From Eubacteriales bacterium (GTDB lineage Bacteria > Bacillota > Clostridia > Oscillospirales > Oscillospiraceae): a stretch of 64,000 nucleotides of DNA. Positions 24,962 to 33,096 of the stretch are shown in pieces. Both the position numbers and the translations under genes were made by a program. A model generated the notes under the pieces. That model saw nothing but the letters and a program-made list of their open reading frames with translations. It was not told where the DNA came from and made no database searches. How positions within the stretch are numbered: the stretch's first letter is position 1; the number at the start of each line of letters is the position of its first letter. The stretch lies in assembly GCA_030533415.1 (NCBI GenBank), contig JAUNJE010000007.1, positions 17,870 to 81,869 of the forward strand, read 5' to 3'.

Positions 24962-25756
24962 ATGAACTTGACATGCCCTGTTTGCGGAATGAAACTGAAT
25001 AGGCTGGAGATGCGTTATGCCTGTGCCCGGAATCACAGCTTTGATATCGCGCGGCAGGGCTATGTGAATCTGTTGACCGTGGAGCAGAAGCATTCCCGTC
25101 ATCCCGGAGACACCCGGGAGCAGGTGCTCGCCCGCCGGGAATTCCTGGAAGCAGGGTACTATGCCCCCATTGCCCAGACACTGGCCGATACGGCAAGGGG
25201 CTTGTCCGGGGAGCTGCTGGACGTGGGCTGCGGGGAAGGCTATTACGCTTCCCGCCTGGGAGATGCCCTGCACATGAGCGTGACCGGGATGGATATTTCC
25301 AAGGAAGCCGTTCGCTGTGCCGCCGCGAAATACAAGGGGAGCCAGTGGCTCTGTGCCACCGCCGCCCGGATCCCTGTGGAGGATGGCGGCGCGGATCTGC
25401 TCACCAGCCTGTTCGCCCTGACGCTGCCCGGAGAATTTCACCGTGTGCTGAAGGAAAACGGCTTCTTTTTCCAGGTTTTGGCGGCGCAGGACCATCTGTT
25501 GGGGCTGAAAACCATCATTTACGACCAGCTGATCGGTAAGGAAAAGGATACGGCGCCTGAGCTGCCCGGGTTTGAACGGGTGAAATCCATTCCCATCCGG
25601 TTTTCCTTTACCGTGGAGGGACGCCAGGTGCGGAACCTGCTTTCCATGACGCCCCATGTCTACCGCATCGGAAAAGAGGGCGCGGAGCGGCTAAGCCGGA
25701 CGGAGCGCCTGACGGATACGGCCAGCTGCGTTTTGAATGTCTTTCGGCGTCTTTAA
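24962..25756 (+). CDS. 23S rRNA guanine-N1 methyltransferase (RlmA family)
   Basis: RlmA-type enzymes methylate G745 or G748 of 23S rRNA; the Gram-positive form can affect macrolide or tylosin sensitivity. The 264 residues start with a zinc-binding motif CPVCGMKL...CARNHSFD, then QGYVNLL, and a SAM-binding LLDVGCGEGYY near 82. The start at 24962 has GGAGTG 8 bp upstream. An ATG at 24947 would lie at the predicted transcript start and is less likely. prfA begins 76 bp further on. Confidence 0.85.
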   Translation: MNLTCPVCGMKLNRLEMRYACARNHSFDIARQGYVNLLTVEQKHSRHPGDTREQVLARREFLEAGYYAPIAQTLADTARGLSGELLDVGCGEGYYASRLGDALHMSVTGMDISKEAVRCAAAKYKGSQWLCATAARIPVEDGGADLLTSLFALTLPGEFHRVLKENGFFFQVLAAQDHLLGLKTIIYDQLIGKEKDTAPELPGFERVKSIPIRFSFTVEGRQVRNLLSMTPHVYRIGKEGAERLSRTERLTDTASCVLNVFRRL

Positions 25757-25832
25757 CATGCCCTTTGAAAAAGGGAACTATGTCTGGAAAAATGTCGAAA
25801 AAAACCGTTTATTTTCAATTCGGGAGCAAGTT

Positions 25833-26891
25833 ATGCGGAATCAATTACAGGCAATTTGCGATAAATACGAGGAGCTTTGCGCCAAATCCGAACAGCCGGA
25901 TTTCTACGCCGATCCCCAAAAGGCGGCGAAGCTGCTGCGGGAAAAAAATGAGCTGGAACCCATCGTGGAATGCTGCCGCCAGTACCGCCGGGCGGAAGCG
26001 GATATGGCCGAGGCCCAGGAGCTGATGGCCGATCCCGAAATGAAGGACCTGTGCCAGGAGACCTATGCCCAGGCCAAGGCGCAGAAGGAAGCGCTGCAGG
26101 AAAAGCTTCGGATTTTGCTGCTGCCCAAGGACCCCAACGACGAAAAAAGTGTCATTGTGGAAATTCGGGGCGGCGTCGGCGGCGAGGAAAGCGCCCTGTT
26201 TGCCCACAGCCTGTTTCGCATGTACGCCATGTACGCCGCGAAGATGGGCTGGAGCGTTGAGCTGATGAACTACAATGAGACGGAACTTGGCGGCGTGAAG
26301 GAAGCGGATTTTGTCATTCAGGGCCGGGGCGCCTATTCCCGGATGAAATATGAATCCGGTGTCCACCGGGTCCAGCGGGTTCCGGAAACCGAGTCCGGGG
26401 GCCGTGTCCACACCTCCACCGCCACGGTGGCGGTGCTGCCGGAAATGGAAGAGGTGGACGTGCAGATCAATCCCGCAGACATTGAAATGCAGGTCTACCG
26501 GGCCAGCGGCGCCGGTGGCCAGCACGTCAACAAAACCTCCTCCGCGGTCCGGCTGATCCACAAGCCCACGGGCCTTGTGGCCGCCTGCCAGGAGGAGCGC
26601 AGCCAGGTGCAGAACCGGGAAAAGTGCATGCGGATGCTGGCAAGCAAGCTCTACGAGATGGAACAGGAGAAAAAAGAGAGCGAAGTCACCGGCATGCGCC
26701 GCAGCCAGGTGGGCACGGGTATGCGCAACGAGCGTATCCGCACCTACAATTTCCCCCAGGGCCGGGTCACCGACCACCGGGTGAATCTGACGCTGTACCG
26801 TATCGACGCCATCATGGATGGCGATTTGGACGAAATCATCAACGCCCTGGCCACTGCCGACCAGGCGGAAAAGCTGAAAAATGCCCAATAA
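25833..26891 (+). CDS. prfA: Peptide chain release factor 1
   Basis: RF1 recognises UAA and UAG and triggers peptide release. The 352 residues end with the coiled coil and superdomain typical of RF1; the catalytic GGQ is at 228-230 in GAGGQHVNKTSSAVR, and the C-terminal RNERIRTYNFPQGRVTDHR is characteristic. The ATG at 25833 lies behind CGGGAG and begins RNQLQAICDKYEEL, as family members do; a longer frame upstream overlaps rlmA. Partner PrmC, which methylates the GGQ glutamine, is not present here. Confidence 0.95.
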   Translation: MRNQLQAICDKYEELCAKSEQPDFYADPQKAAKLLREKNELEPIVECCRQYRRAEADMAEAQELMADPEMKDLCQETYAQAKAQKEALQEKLRILLLPKDPNDEKSVIVEIRGGVGGEESALFAHSLFRMYAMYAAKMGWSVELMNYNETELGGVKEADFVIQGRGAYSRMKYESGVHRVQRVPETESGGRVHTSTATVAVLPEMEEVDVQINPADIEMQVYRASGAGGQHVNKTSSAVRLIHKPTGLVAACQEERSQVQNREKCMRMLASKLYEMEQEKKESEVTGMRRSQVGTGMRNERIRTYNFPQGRVTDHRVNLTLYRIDAIMDGDLDEIINALATADQAEKLKNAQ

Positions 26892-26925
26892 ATCCCATGC
26901 GTGATATTCCATATGAGGACATAGT

Positions 26926-27363
26926 ATGACATTTTTAACCAATTCCCCCAGTGAGACAGAGTCCATTGGTGCGGCCCTTGGAAAAATAGTGCCTCCCGGT
27001 ACCATCCTGGCCTACCGGGGCGGCCTGGGGGCGGGGAAAACCGCCTTTACCCGGGGCCTTGCCCGGGGCTTGGGCTGCTCCGACATGGTCACCAGCCCCA
27101 CTTATACCATCGTCAATGAATATTTGACCGGGCGGCTGCCCCTGTTTCATTTTGATATGTACCGCCTGGCCTCTTCCGATGACCTGTGGGACATCGGCTG
27201 GGAGGACTACCTGGAGCGGGGCGGCGTCTGCGCGGTGGAGTGGAGCGAGAACGTGGCGGACGCCATGGAGGACGCGGTTTTTGTGACCATTGAAAAGCTG
27301 GACGCGGACGCCCGGCGCATCACTGTCGAAGGAGGGGACTTCCTTGCTGATCTTGGCCTTTGA
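26926..27363 (+). CDS. tsaE: tRNA t6A biosynthesis ATPase TsaE
   Basis: TsaE is the ATPase of the bacterial t6A complex with TsaB and TsaD. The 145 residues carry a Walker A motif GGLGAGKT at 32-39, SPTYTIVNEY near 62 and HFDMYRL near 78, all family hallmarks. It is followed by tsaB, which overlaps it by 20 bp. tsaD and tsaC are not in the window. MtaB at 5.4 kb uses the t6A product. Confidence 0.94.
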   Translation: MTFLTNSPSETESIGAALGKIVPPGTILAYRGGLGAGKTAFTRGLARGLGCSDMVTSPTYTIVNEYLTGRLPLFHFDMYRLASSDDLWDIGWEDYLERGGVCAVEWSENVADAMEDAVFVTIEKLDADARRITVEGGDFLADLGL

Positions 27364-28051
27364 AACCAGCGCCAAGGCCGCCTCCGTGGCGCTGCTGGAG
27401 GATGGAAGGCTTTTGGGGGAAAGCTACCAGAATACGGGGCTGACCCACAGCCAGACCCTTCTTGTCATGGCGGAGGACCTGCTGAAGCAATGCGGCAAAA
27501 CCGTTGGGGACATTACCGCCGTTGCCGTGGCGGAAGGCCCCGGCTCCTTCACCGGTGTGCGCATCGGTGTGGCGGCGGCAAAGGGCTTCGCCTGGGGCGG
27601 GGAGCTTCCCTGCTACGGCGTGTCCACATTGGAGGCAATGGCGGAGAGCCTGGGGATCTATCAGGGCTACGTTTGTCCCTGTATGGATGCCCGGCGGAGC
27701 CAGGTGTACAATTCTTTGTTTTATGTAAACCAAGGCAATATTCAGCGCCTCCGGGAGGACCGGGCCATTGCCCTGGCCGACCTGGCCGGGGAACTGAAGG
27801 AACTGACGGAGCCTGTTTTCCTGGTGGGCGACGGCAGCGCGCTGGCCTTTCGGACCCTTTCTGTCCAGATTCCCAAGCTGGTGCTGCCCCCGGAGCACCG
27901 CATGCACCAGCGCGCCGCCGGCGTTGCCATTCTGGCGGCCAAGAAAATTGCCGCGGGAGAACCGGGAGACGGCAATGCCCTGACCCCCAACTACCTGCGG
28001 CTGAGCCAGGCGGAGCGGGAAAGAATGGAAAAATTGAAAATGGAAAAATAG
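27344..28051 (+). CDS. tsaB: tRNA t6A biosynthesis protein TsaB
   Basis: TsaB is the ASKHA-fold scaffold partner of TsaD. From a TTG start at 27344, preceded by GAAGGAGGGG, the product has 235 residues beginning LILAFETSAKAASVAL; the family motifs THSQTLLVM and AEGPGSFTGVRIG follow. An ATG at 27290 would add 18 residues without family similarity and has no comparable ribosome site, so TTG is preferred. Overlap of 20 bp with tsaE indicates coupling. The C-terminal NYLRLSQAER is typical. Confidence 0.92.
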   Translation: MLILAFETSAKAASVALLEDGRLLGESYQNTGLTHSQTLLVMAEDLLKQCGKTVGDITAVAVAEGPGSFTGVRIGVAAAKGFAWGGELPCYGVSTLEAMAESLGIYQGYVCPCMDARRSQVYNSLFYVNQGNIQRLREDRAIALADLAGELKELTEPVFLVGDGSALAFRTLSVQIPKLVLPPEHRMHQRAAGVAILAAKKIAAGEPGDGNALTPNYLRLSQAERERMEKLKMEK

Positions 28052-28107
28052 CCCCATTTTCGATTAAATATAGTCTTGTCTAAATTTATGAAGGAGAGAA
28101 ATAGAAT

Positions 28108-28737
28108 ATGGCAACTGTACACGTACTCGATCATCCCCTCATTCAGCACAAGCTGGCCATTCTGCGCAGCAAGGAGACCCCCGTCAAGGAATTCCGGGAG
28201 CTTGTAGGCGAAATCGCCGGCCTGATGTGCTATGAGGCGACCCGGAGCCTGCCCACCGAGGAGGTCACCGTGGAGACCCCTGTGGCTACTGCCCAATGCC
28301 GTATGCTTTCCGGCAAGAAGCTGGCCATTGTCCCCGTTTTGCGCGCGGGCCTGGGAATGGTGGACAATATGGTAGCGCTGATTCCCTCTGCCAAAATCGG
28401 CCATATCGGCCTGTACCGGGATCCCGAAACCCACAAACCCGTGGAATACTACTGCAAGCTGCCTGATGACATTGAAAGCCGCGTGGTTTTCGTAGTGGAT
28501 CCCATGCTGGCCACCGGTGGCAGTGCCGTGGCCGCTATCGATTTTCTGAAGCAGCACGGCTGCAAGAACATCATCATGATGAACATTATCGGCTGTCCCG
28601 AGGGCATTCAGGCGGTGCAGAAGGTCCACCCCGATGTGGAAATATATCTGGCAGCTCTGGATGAAAAGCTGAACGAGCACGCCTACATTGTCCCCGGACT
28701 GGGCGATGCCGGCGACCGGATCTTCGGTACGAAGTAA
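28108..28737 (+). CDS. upp: Uracil phosphoribosyltransferase
   Basis: It converts uracil and PRPP to UMP in pyrimidine salvage. The 209 residues match the standard family length. Visible motifs are the N-terminal [26 protein letters not shown] near 77, and the PRPP loop [11 protein letters not shown] near 131, plus the C-terminal [13 protein letters not shown] that binds uracil. The ATG lies behind GAAGGAGAG and 56 bp after tsaB; it may be cotranscribed. A long hairpin follows. Confidence 0.96.
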   Translation: MATVHVLDHPLIQHKLAILRSKETPVKEFRELVGEIAGLMCYEATRSLPTEEVTVETPVATAQCRMLSGKKLAIVPVLRAGLGMVDNMVALIPSAKIGHIGLYRDPETHKPVEYYCKLPDDIESRVVFVVDPMLATGGSAVAAIDFLKQHGCKNIIMMNIIGCPEGIQAVQKVHPDVEIYLAALDEKLNEHAYIVPGLGDAGDRIFGTK

Positions 28738-28752
28738 TATGAGATTCAATAC

Positions 28753-28786
28753 CATTGGGTTATTTTGAAAATAAAATAACCCAATG
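28753..28786. terminator. Long perfect hairpin after upp
   Basis: A 14-bp perfect inverted repeat (CATTGGGTTATTTT and its complement) with a 6-nt loop begins 15 bp after the upp stop. There is no U tract after it on either strand, so it may be a processing or stability element rather than an efficient terminator. Confidence 0.5.
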
Positions 28787-28826
28787 ACGTCTCATAGGAT
28801 TCTCCTATGAAATAGGTTCCCGCATG

Positions 28827-28856
28827 GAAGCCCCCAGCCGTAAGGCTGGGGGCTTC
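28827..28856 (-). terminator. G+C-rich hairpin after the DUF6440 gene
   Basis: GAAGCCCCCAGCC pairs with GGCTGGGGGCTTC around a 4-nt loop, 7 bp past the DUF6440 stop on the minus strand. It lacks a clear U tract. Confidence 0.55.
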
Positions 28857-28862
28857 GCTGGA

Positions 28863-29054
28863 TTACGCGTCATATTTGGAAACCGTGGTGACAACAGGCG
28901 TGCCGTCCCGGTTCAGCAGAACGGTCAAGCCGCCGGAATACCCGCTGGCATGGAACAGGTAATTGATCCCCGTCTGCTTATCCACCCAGATCTCGGTCAC
29001 GTTTATCGTACCTTGGGAGTATGTTTTCACAAAACGGTCTTCTGTTTTTGCCAT
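28863..29054 (-). CDS. DUF6440 family protein
   Basis: A 63-residue soluble protein. The pattern EIWVDKQTGINYLFHASGY followed by GGLTVLLNRDGTPV matches the clostridial DUF6440 family, one of unknown function whose members are around this size. Its start lies 2 bp past the SPFH stop, so it is the third gene of the NfeD-SPFH operon. That position suggests a link to membrane-domain proteins, but the sequence offers no mechanism. Confidence 0.8.
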   Translation of the reverse strand: MAKTEDRFVKTYSQGTINVTEIWVDKQTGINYLFHASGYSGGLTVLLNRDGTPVVTTVSKYDA

Positions 29055-29056
29055 GA

Positions 29057-29974
29057 TTATTCCTTCACACTTTCCACAATGCCGTTGACCATGCCCACCA
29101 AGCCCTGCATCTGGCTGGGAATGATGATCTTGGTGGCCTTGCCGTCGGCGATCTTCTGCATGGCCTCAATGGACTTCAGCTTCAGCACAGAGTCGTTGGG
29201 GGCCTTTTCGTTCAGCAGCGCCAGGGAGTCGGCCATGGCCTTCTGCACGGCCAGGATGGCCTGGGCTTCGCCGTCGGCCCGCAGGATGGCGGACTGCTTT
29301 TCGGCCTCCGCCCGGAGAATGGCGGCCTGCTTCTCGGCGTCAGCCCGCAAAATAGCGGATTCCTTTTCGCCTTCAGCGATCAGAATGGCGGACTTCTTCT
29401 GGCCCTCGGCCTGGATAATGGCCTGCCGGCGTTCCCGCTCGGCCTTCATCTGCTTCTCCATGGAGTTCTGGATGTCAGAAGGAGGCAGGATGTTCTTCAG
29501 CTCCACACGGTTGACCTTGATGCCCCAGGGGTCCGTGGCCTCGTCCAGGATGGCACGCATCTTGGTATTGATGACATCGCGGCTGGTCAGGGTCTGATCC
29601 AGCTCCAGATCGCCAATGATGTTACGCAGGGTAGTCGCGGTCAGGGTCTCCATGGCCATCATGGGCTGCTCCACACCGTAGCAGTACAGCTTGGGGTCGG
29701 TGATCTGGAAGTAGACCACGGTGTCGATCTGCATGGTGACATTGTCCTTGGTAATGACGGGCTGGGGAGGATAGTCCAGAACCTGCTCCTTCATGCTGAC
29801 CCGGCGTGCAATGCGGTCAATGAAGGGCACCTTAAAATGCAGGCCCACGCCCCAGACCTGATGGAACGCACCCAGCCGCTCAATGACATAAGCCCGGGAC
29901 TGCTGGACAACGGAGATGTTGGAAATGACGATAATAAACGCAATGATAATAACAGCTAAAATGACAAAACCCAT
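29057..29974 (-). CDS. SPFH/stomatin-like membrane protein (QmcA-type)
   Basis: A flotillin/stomatin relative thought to organise membrane microdomains. The 305 residues have an N-terminal transmembrane helix (about 2-24, FVILAVIIIAFIIVISNISVV), the SPFH/Band 7 domain (about 25-190), and an alanine/glutamate-rich coiled coil (about 195-255) with a repeated AILRAxAEKQ unit. The order NfeD then SPFH is a known conserved pairing, usually interpreted as NfeD processing or capping the SPFH ring. The ATG follows GGAGG. Confidence 0.93.
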   Translation of the reverse strand: MGFVILAVIIIAFIIVISNISVVQQSRAYVIERLGAFHQVWGVGLHFKVPFIDRIARRVSMKEQVLDYPPQPVITKDNVTMQIDTVVYFQITDPKLYCYGVEQPMMAMETLTATTLRNIIGDLELDQTLTSRDVINTKMRAILDEATDPWGIKVNRVELKNILPPSDIQNSMEKQMKAERERRQAIIQAEGQKKSAILIAEGEKESAILRADAEKQAAILRAEAEKQSAILRADGEAQAILAVQKAMADSLALLNEKAPNDSVLKLKSIEAMQKIADGKATKIIIPSQMQGLVGMVNGIVESVKE

Positions 29975-30032
29975 ATTGATACCTCCATATCATATAATCA
30001 TGTGTTTTCCTTTGTTCTTTCCAATGGGTGTA

Positions 30033-30485
30033 TTAGACGTTGGCGTTGACCTTTGCCGGAGAAACGAAGACCTTGACGCCCTCGATGCGGTCAACCCGGA
30101 TACAGGTGCCCTCAGGGATCGGATCACCGGAAGTGCTCCGGGCGGTCCAGACCATGGCGCCCAGCTTCACCTGGCCCACAGCCTCCACATTGTCGATGGC
30201 AGCGGTGACAAGTCCGGTGGAGCCGATGACAGAATCCACGTTGGTGGCCGTTAGGTTTGGTGTCATGTACTTGCGGACCAGGGGCCACAGCAGTGCCAGC
30301 AGCACACCGGATACAAGCACAAACAGAACCGTCTGAAGCCAGACAGGCCCGCCCAGAAGGCTTATGATCATTGCGGCCAAAGCGCCCACGGCAAACCAAA
30401 TGGAAACCAGATGCACGGGACACGCAGCCTCTGCCACAAGGAACACCACCAGCAGGGCAAGCCAGGTAATTGCAGCCCAATTCAT
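30033..30485 (-). CDS. NfeD family membrane protein
   Basis: The 150 residues form about three transmembrane helices (to about residue 70) followed by a C-terminal OB-fold domain (VIGSTGLVTAAIDN...GDPIPEGTCIRVDRIEGVKVFV). This is the short NfeD type without the ClpP-like protease domain. The start at 30485 (NWAAITWLALLV) follows GGGAGG. It is the first gene of the NfeD-SPFH-DUF6440 operon and lies 58 bp before the SPFH gene. Confidence 0.92.
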   Translation of the reverse strand: MNWAAITWLALLVVFLVAEAACPVHLVSIWFAVGALAAMIISLLGGPVWLQTVLFVLVSGVLLALLWPLVRKYMTPNLTATNVDSVIGSTGLVTAAIDNVEAVGQVKLGAMVWTARSTSGDPIPEGTCIRVDRIEGVKVFVSPAKVNANV

Positions 30486-30560
30486 ATTGTTGCCTCCCTC
30501 CTTTTTTGGGGTGGGAACCGGGGATCGGTTCTCCGGCTCCCTGTGATTGGGTATGTACAT

Positions 30561-30589
30561 ATCATAGCAGAAATACGCCTGCCGGTCAA
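30561..30589 (-). promoter_or_regulatory. Promoter of the NfeD-SPFH-DUF6440 operon
   Basis: Minus strand TTGACC (30584-30589), 17-bp spacer, TATGAT (30561-30566). Confidence 0.7.
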
Positions 30590-30599
30590 TTGACGAAAC

Positions 30600-30985
30600 C
30601 TTCAAAATTGCGGATTTTTTGGATATAAACAACAAAGAAAAGCAAATTAAATTGCAAAAACAGGATAATTTTGACAGATATTTCGAAAAATCAATATTTT
30701 GTTACCGAAATCAAACTTTATAAAATTATGAAATCACTTATTATGGTCAAATGACCATTAAAAAATAGCGGAACGCACTTTGAAATTGCTCCTCTCAAAC
30801 CGGAGTATATGCGACTTTTATGGGATGAATACAACGGAATTTGTGCAATATTTTCCGAGTTCTTAAAATTTTTAGGGGGAATTTCCGTATCCTCGAAGGG
30901 GATGGAAAGGGCAAAATCTTTGCCGTTTCTTAACCCGCCTGCCGAATCCTGGCACATTCTGGGGGTGTCATTCAGGCAGAAAGGA
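30600..30985. other. AT-rich intergenic region with a short palindrome
   Basis: About 385 bp with no supportable gene. It is much richer in A+T than the flanks and holds a palindrome ATGGTCA-AA-TGACCAT at 30743-30758. The region separates the divergent NfeD operon and the two-component genes and may hold regulatory sites. Confidence 0.4.
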
Positions 30986-30994
30986 TGTTATAAT
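30986..30994 (+). promoter_or_regulatory. Extended -10 promoter of the two-component genes
   Basis: TGTTATAAT (TGn-TATAAT) lies 20 bp before the histidine kinase ATG. The -35 region is weak. Confidence 0.5.
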
Positions 30995-31014
30995 TAATCT
31001 ATGAGGTGAACGCG

Positions 31015-32085
31015 ATGAAATTACACAAGCATATGCTGACAGACGGTATTTTCATGCTCCTGACCCTGTTGGGAGCCTTTGGCGTGAATTTGCTGCTGTT
31101 GGAGCAGTTCAATACCCGGACGATGATCCCTATGATCTTCGTGCTGGGGGTCTTTCTGGTGTCCTGGCATACCCAGGGCTATTTCTGGGGAATCGCGGCG
31201 TCCCTGATCAGTGTGCTGGCGGTGAACTACGCCTTTACATACCCCTATTGGGCCTTCGACCTGATTTCCCCGGAGTGTATTTCCTCCGCCGTGGTGATGC
31301 TGATCGTCGCCATCCTGACGGGTACCCTGACCACCAAGCTCAAGCGCCAGGAGAAAATGAAGGCTGAGGCGGAAAAAGAGCGGATGCGGGGCAATCTCCT
31401 GCGGGCGGTATCCCACGACCTGCGCACGCCTCTGACCTCCATCTACGGCGCCTGTTCCGCCATGATGGAAAGCTACGACGAAATCCCCCGTGAGAAGCAC
31501 CTGAAAATGCTGGGGGACGTATGCAGCGACGCCCAATGGCTGGTGCGCATGGTGGAAAACCTGCTGTCCGTCACCCATATCGGCGAGGGAAGGGTGACGT
31601 TGTCCAAGCGGGATACGGTGCTGGAAGAGCTGATCGACGCGGTTCTTGTAAAATTTTATAAGCACTACCCGGACCAGGCGGTACAGACGGAGATCCCGGA
31701 GGAGTTTGTCAGCATCCCCATGGACGCCATGCTGATCGAGCAGGTGCTGATGAACCTGCTGGAAAACGCGGTATTCCATGCAAAGGGTATGCAGCACCTA
31801 TGGCTGCGTGTCCAGGTCAAAGGAAACCGGGCGGTCTTCCGGGTGGAGGACGACGGCTGCGGTATTCCGGTGGAGCGGATGGAGCAGCTGTTCACGGGCC
31901 GCTTAGACAGCGAAGCCCCCACGGACACCAGCCGCAGCAGCATGGGCATCGGCCTGTCCGTGTGCAGCGCCATCATCAAGGCCCACGGCGGCGAGATCCA
32001 CGCCGAAAACCGTCCGGAGGGCGGTACGGCATTCTGCTTTACCCTGGAAATGGAGGAGGAGCATCATGGGGAACAACAAATATAA
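31015..32085 (+). CDS. KdpD-like sensor histidine kinase (DUF4118 type, lacking KdpD sensor domain)
   Basis: A membrane sensor kinase of 356 residues. Four short hydrophobic helices (about 10-105) form a DUF4118/KdpD transmembrane module. The cytosolic part has the dimerisation box AVSHDLRTPLTS (H134 phosphoacceptor), the N box LLENAVFHA and G boxes DDGCGIP and SMGIGLSVC. The long cytosolic KdpD and Usp domains of the classical K+ sensor are absent. The ATG at 31015 follows GAGGTGA. The response regulator overlaps its 3' end by 20 bp. No kdpFABC genes are here, so the signal is unknown. Confidence 0.88.
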   Translation: MKLHKHMLTDGIFMLLTLLGAFGVNLLLLEQFNTRTMIPMIFVLGVFLVSWHTQGYFWGIAASLISVLAVNYAFTYPYWAFDLISPECISSAVVMLIVAILTGTLTTKLKRQEKMKAEAEKERMRGNLLRAVSHDLRTPLTSIYGACSAMMESYDEIPREKHLKMLGDVCSDAQWLVRMVENLLSVTHIGEGRVTLSKRDTVLEELIDAVLVKFYKHYPDQAVQTEIPEEFVSIPMDAMLIEQVLMNLLENAVFHAKGMQHLWLRVQVKGNRAVFRVEDDGCGIPVERMEQLFTGRLDSEAPTDTSRSSMGIGLSVCSAIIKAHGGEIHAENRPEGGTAFCFTLEMEEEHHGEQQI

Positions 32086-32767
32086 GATCCTTATTGTAGA
32101 GGATGACCACAATATTGCCAGCTTCATCCAGGCCATCCTGGAGGCCAACGGCTACCAGGTCTTGACCGCCGAACGGTGCAGGCAGGGGCTATTGGTGTTT
32201 TCGTCCCACATGCCGGACCTGGTGGTGCTGGACCTGGGTCTGCCGGATATGGACGGTGAGGAATTCATCCGCCAGGCCCGGCTGAGCAGCACTGTGCCCA
32301 TTTTGGTCCTCTCCGCCAGGACGGATGAAAGCGACAAAGTCTCTGCCCTGGATCTGGGTGCCAACGATTACATTACAAAGCCCTTCGGCACCGCGGAGCT
32401 GCTGGCCCGGGTCCGGGCCGCCCTGCGCGTCAACCGGCACAATGTCCATGCCGCGGCGCCCAGCAGTCAATTTGCCGTAGACGACCTGCTGATCGACTAC
32501 GACCGCCGCCAGGTCAGCGTGGCGGGAAGCCGCGTTCACTTGACCCAGACGGAATACAATATATTAGCGTTTCTGTCCCAGCACACAGGAAAGGTTATGA
32601 CGTATTCGGCCATCATCCGGGCCATTTGGGGCAGTATGGACGATGGTAGCATCAAAAAGCTTCAGGTAAACATGGCCAATATCCGCAAAAAGCTGGGCTG
32701 CCGCCCTGGCGACAACCGCTATGTCACCAATGAGCTGGGCGTGGGTTACCGGATGCTGGACGAATAA
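32066..32767 (+). CDS. KdpE-like response regulator (OmpR family)
   Basis: A 233-residue DNA-binding regulator partnered with the preceding kinase. The receiver domain (about 7-118) has acidic pocket EDD at 12-14, phosphoacceptor D56 in VVLDLGLPD and a KPFGTAELLARV switch region. A winged-helix domain (about 130-230) with TQTEYNILAFLSQHTGKVMT and NELGVGYRM follows. Similarity in layout is to KdpE. The start overlaps the kinase gene and follows GGAGGAGCATC. Targets unknown. Confidence 0.9.
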   Translation: MGNNKYKILIVEDDHNIASFIQAILEANGYQVLTAERCRQGLLVFSSHMPDLVVLDLGLPDMDGEEFIRQARLSSTVPILVLSARTDESDKVSALDLGANDYITKPFGTAELLARVRAALRVNRHNVHAAAPSSQFAVDDLLIDYDRRQVSVAGSRVHLTQTEYNILAFLSQHTGKVMTYSAIIRAIWGSMDDGSIKKLQVNMANIRKKLGCRPGDNRYVTNELGVGYRMLDE

Positions 32768-32965
32768 TCCCATTCCTTCCACTTGGAAAGTATGCGTCAT
32801 ACTGATATTTGGAGCGTATCTAAAAAAGCCAGAGCATTTGTATTATTTCAACAAAATCCAAATGGAAGCCAGATGAACAAATGCCCAAAAAGAAGTATTT
32901 TGTAATAATTTATAGTCTCATTTTTTGTCAATAATGTTGAATTTCCAAATGTGGTTTTCCAGTGA

Positions 32966-32994
32966 TTGACGATTTCCCGAAAAAAGGCTATACT
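32966..32994 (+). promoter_or_regulatory. Promoter of malQ
   Basis: TTGACG (32966-32971), 17-bp spacer, TATACT (32989-32994), about 100 bp before the malQ ATG. The rest of the 32768-33096 gap shows no gene. Confidence 0.7.
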
Positions 32995-33096
32995 TTATAA
33001 GATTGAGCTTTCCGAAGCCTAAGCAAATGCCCTTGGGTTTCGGCATTGGGCGTGTTGGTTTATGCCCGTAAAACAAAAACAGACAAGGAGTGTTTC

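Noticed and set aside
30718-30957. Minus-strand frame of 79 codons in the AT-rich gap
   Set aside because: No ribosome site, no recognisable domain, and mixed composition; it overlaps likely regulatory DNA upstream of the two-component genes.
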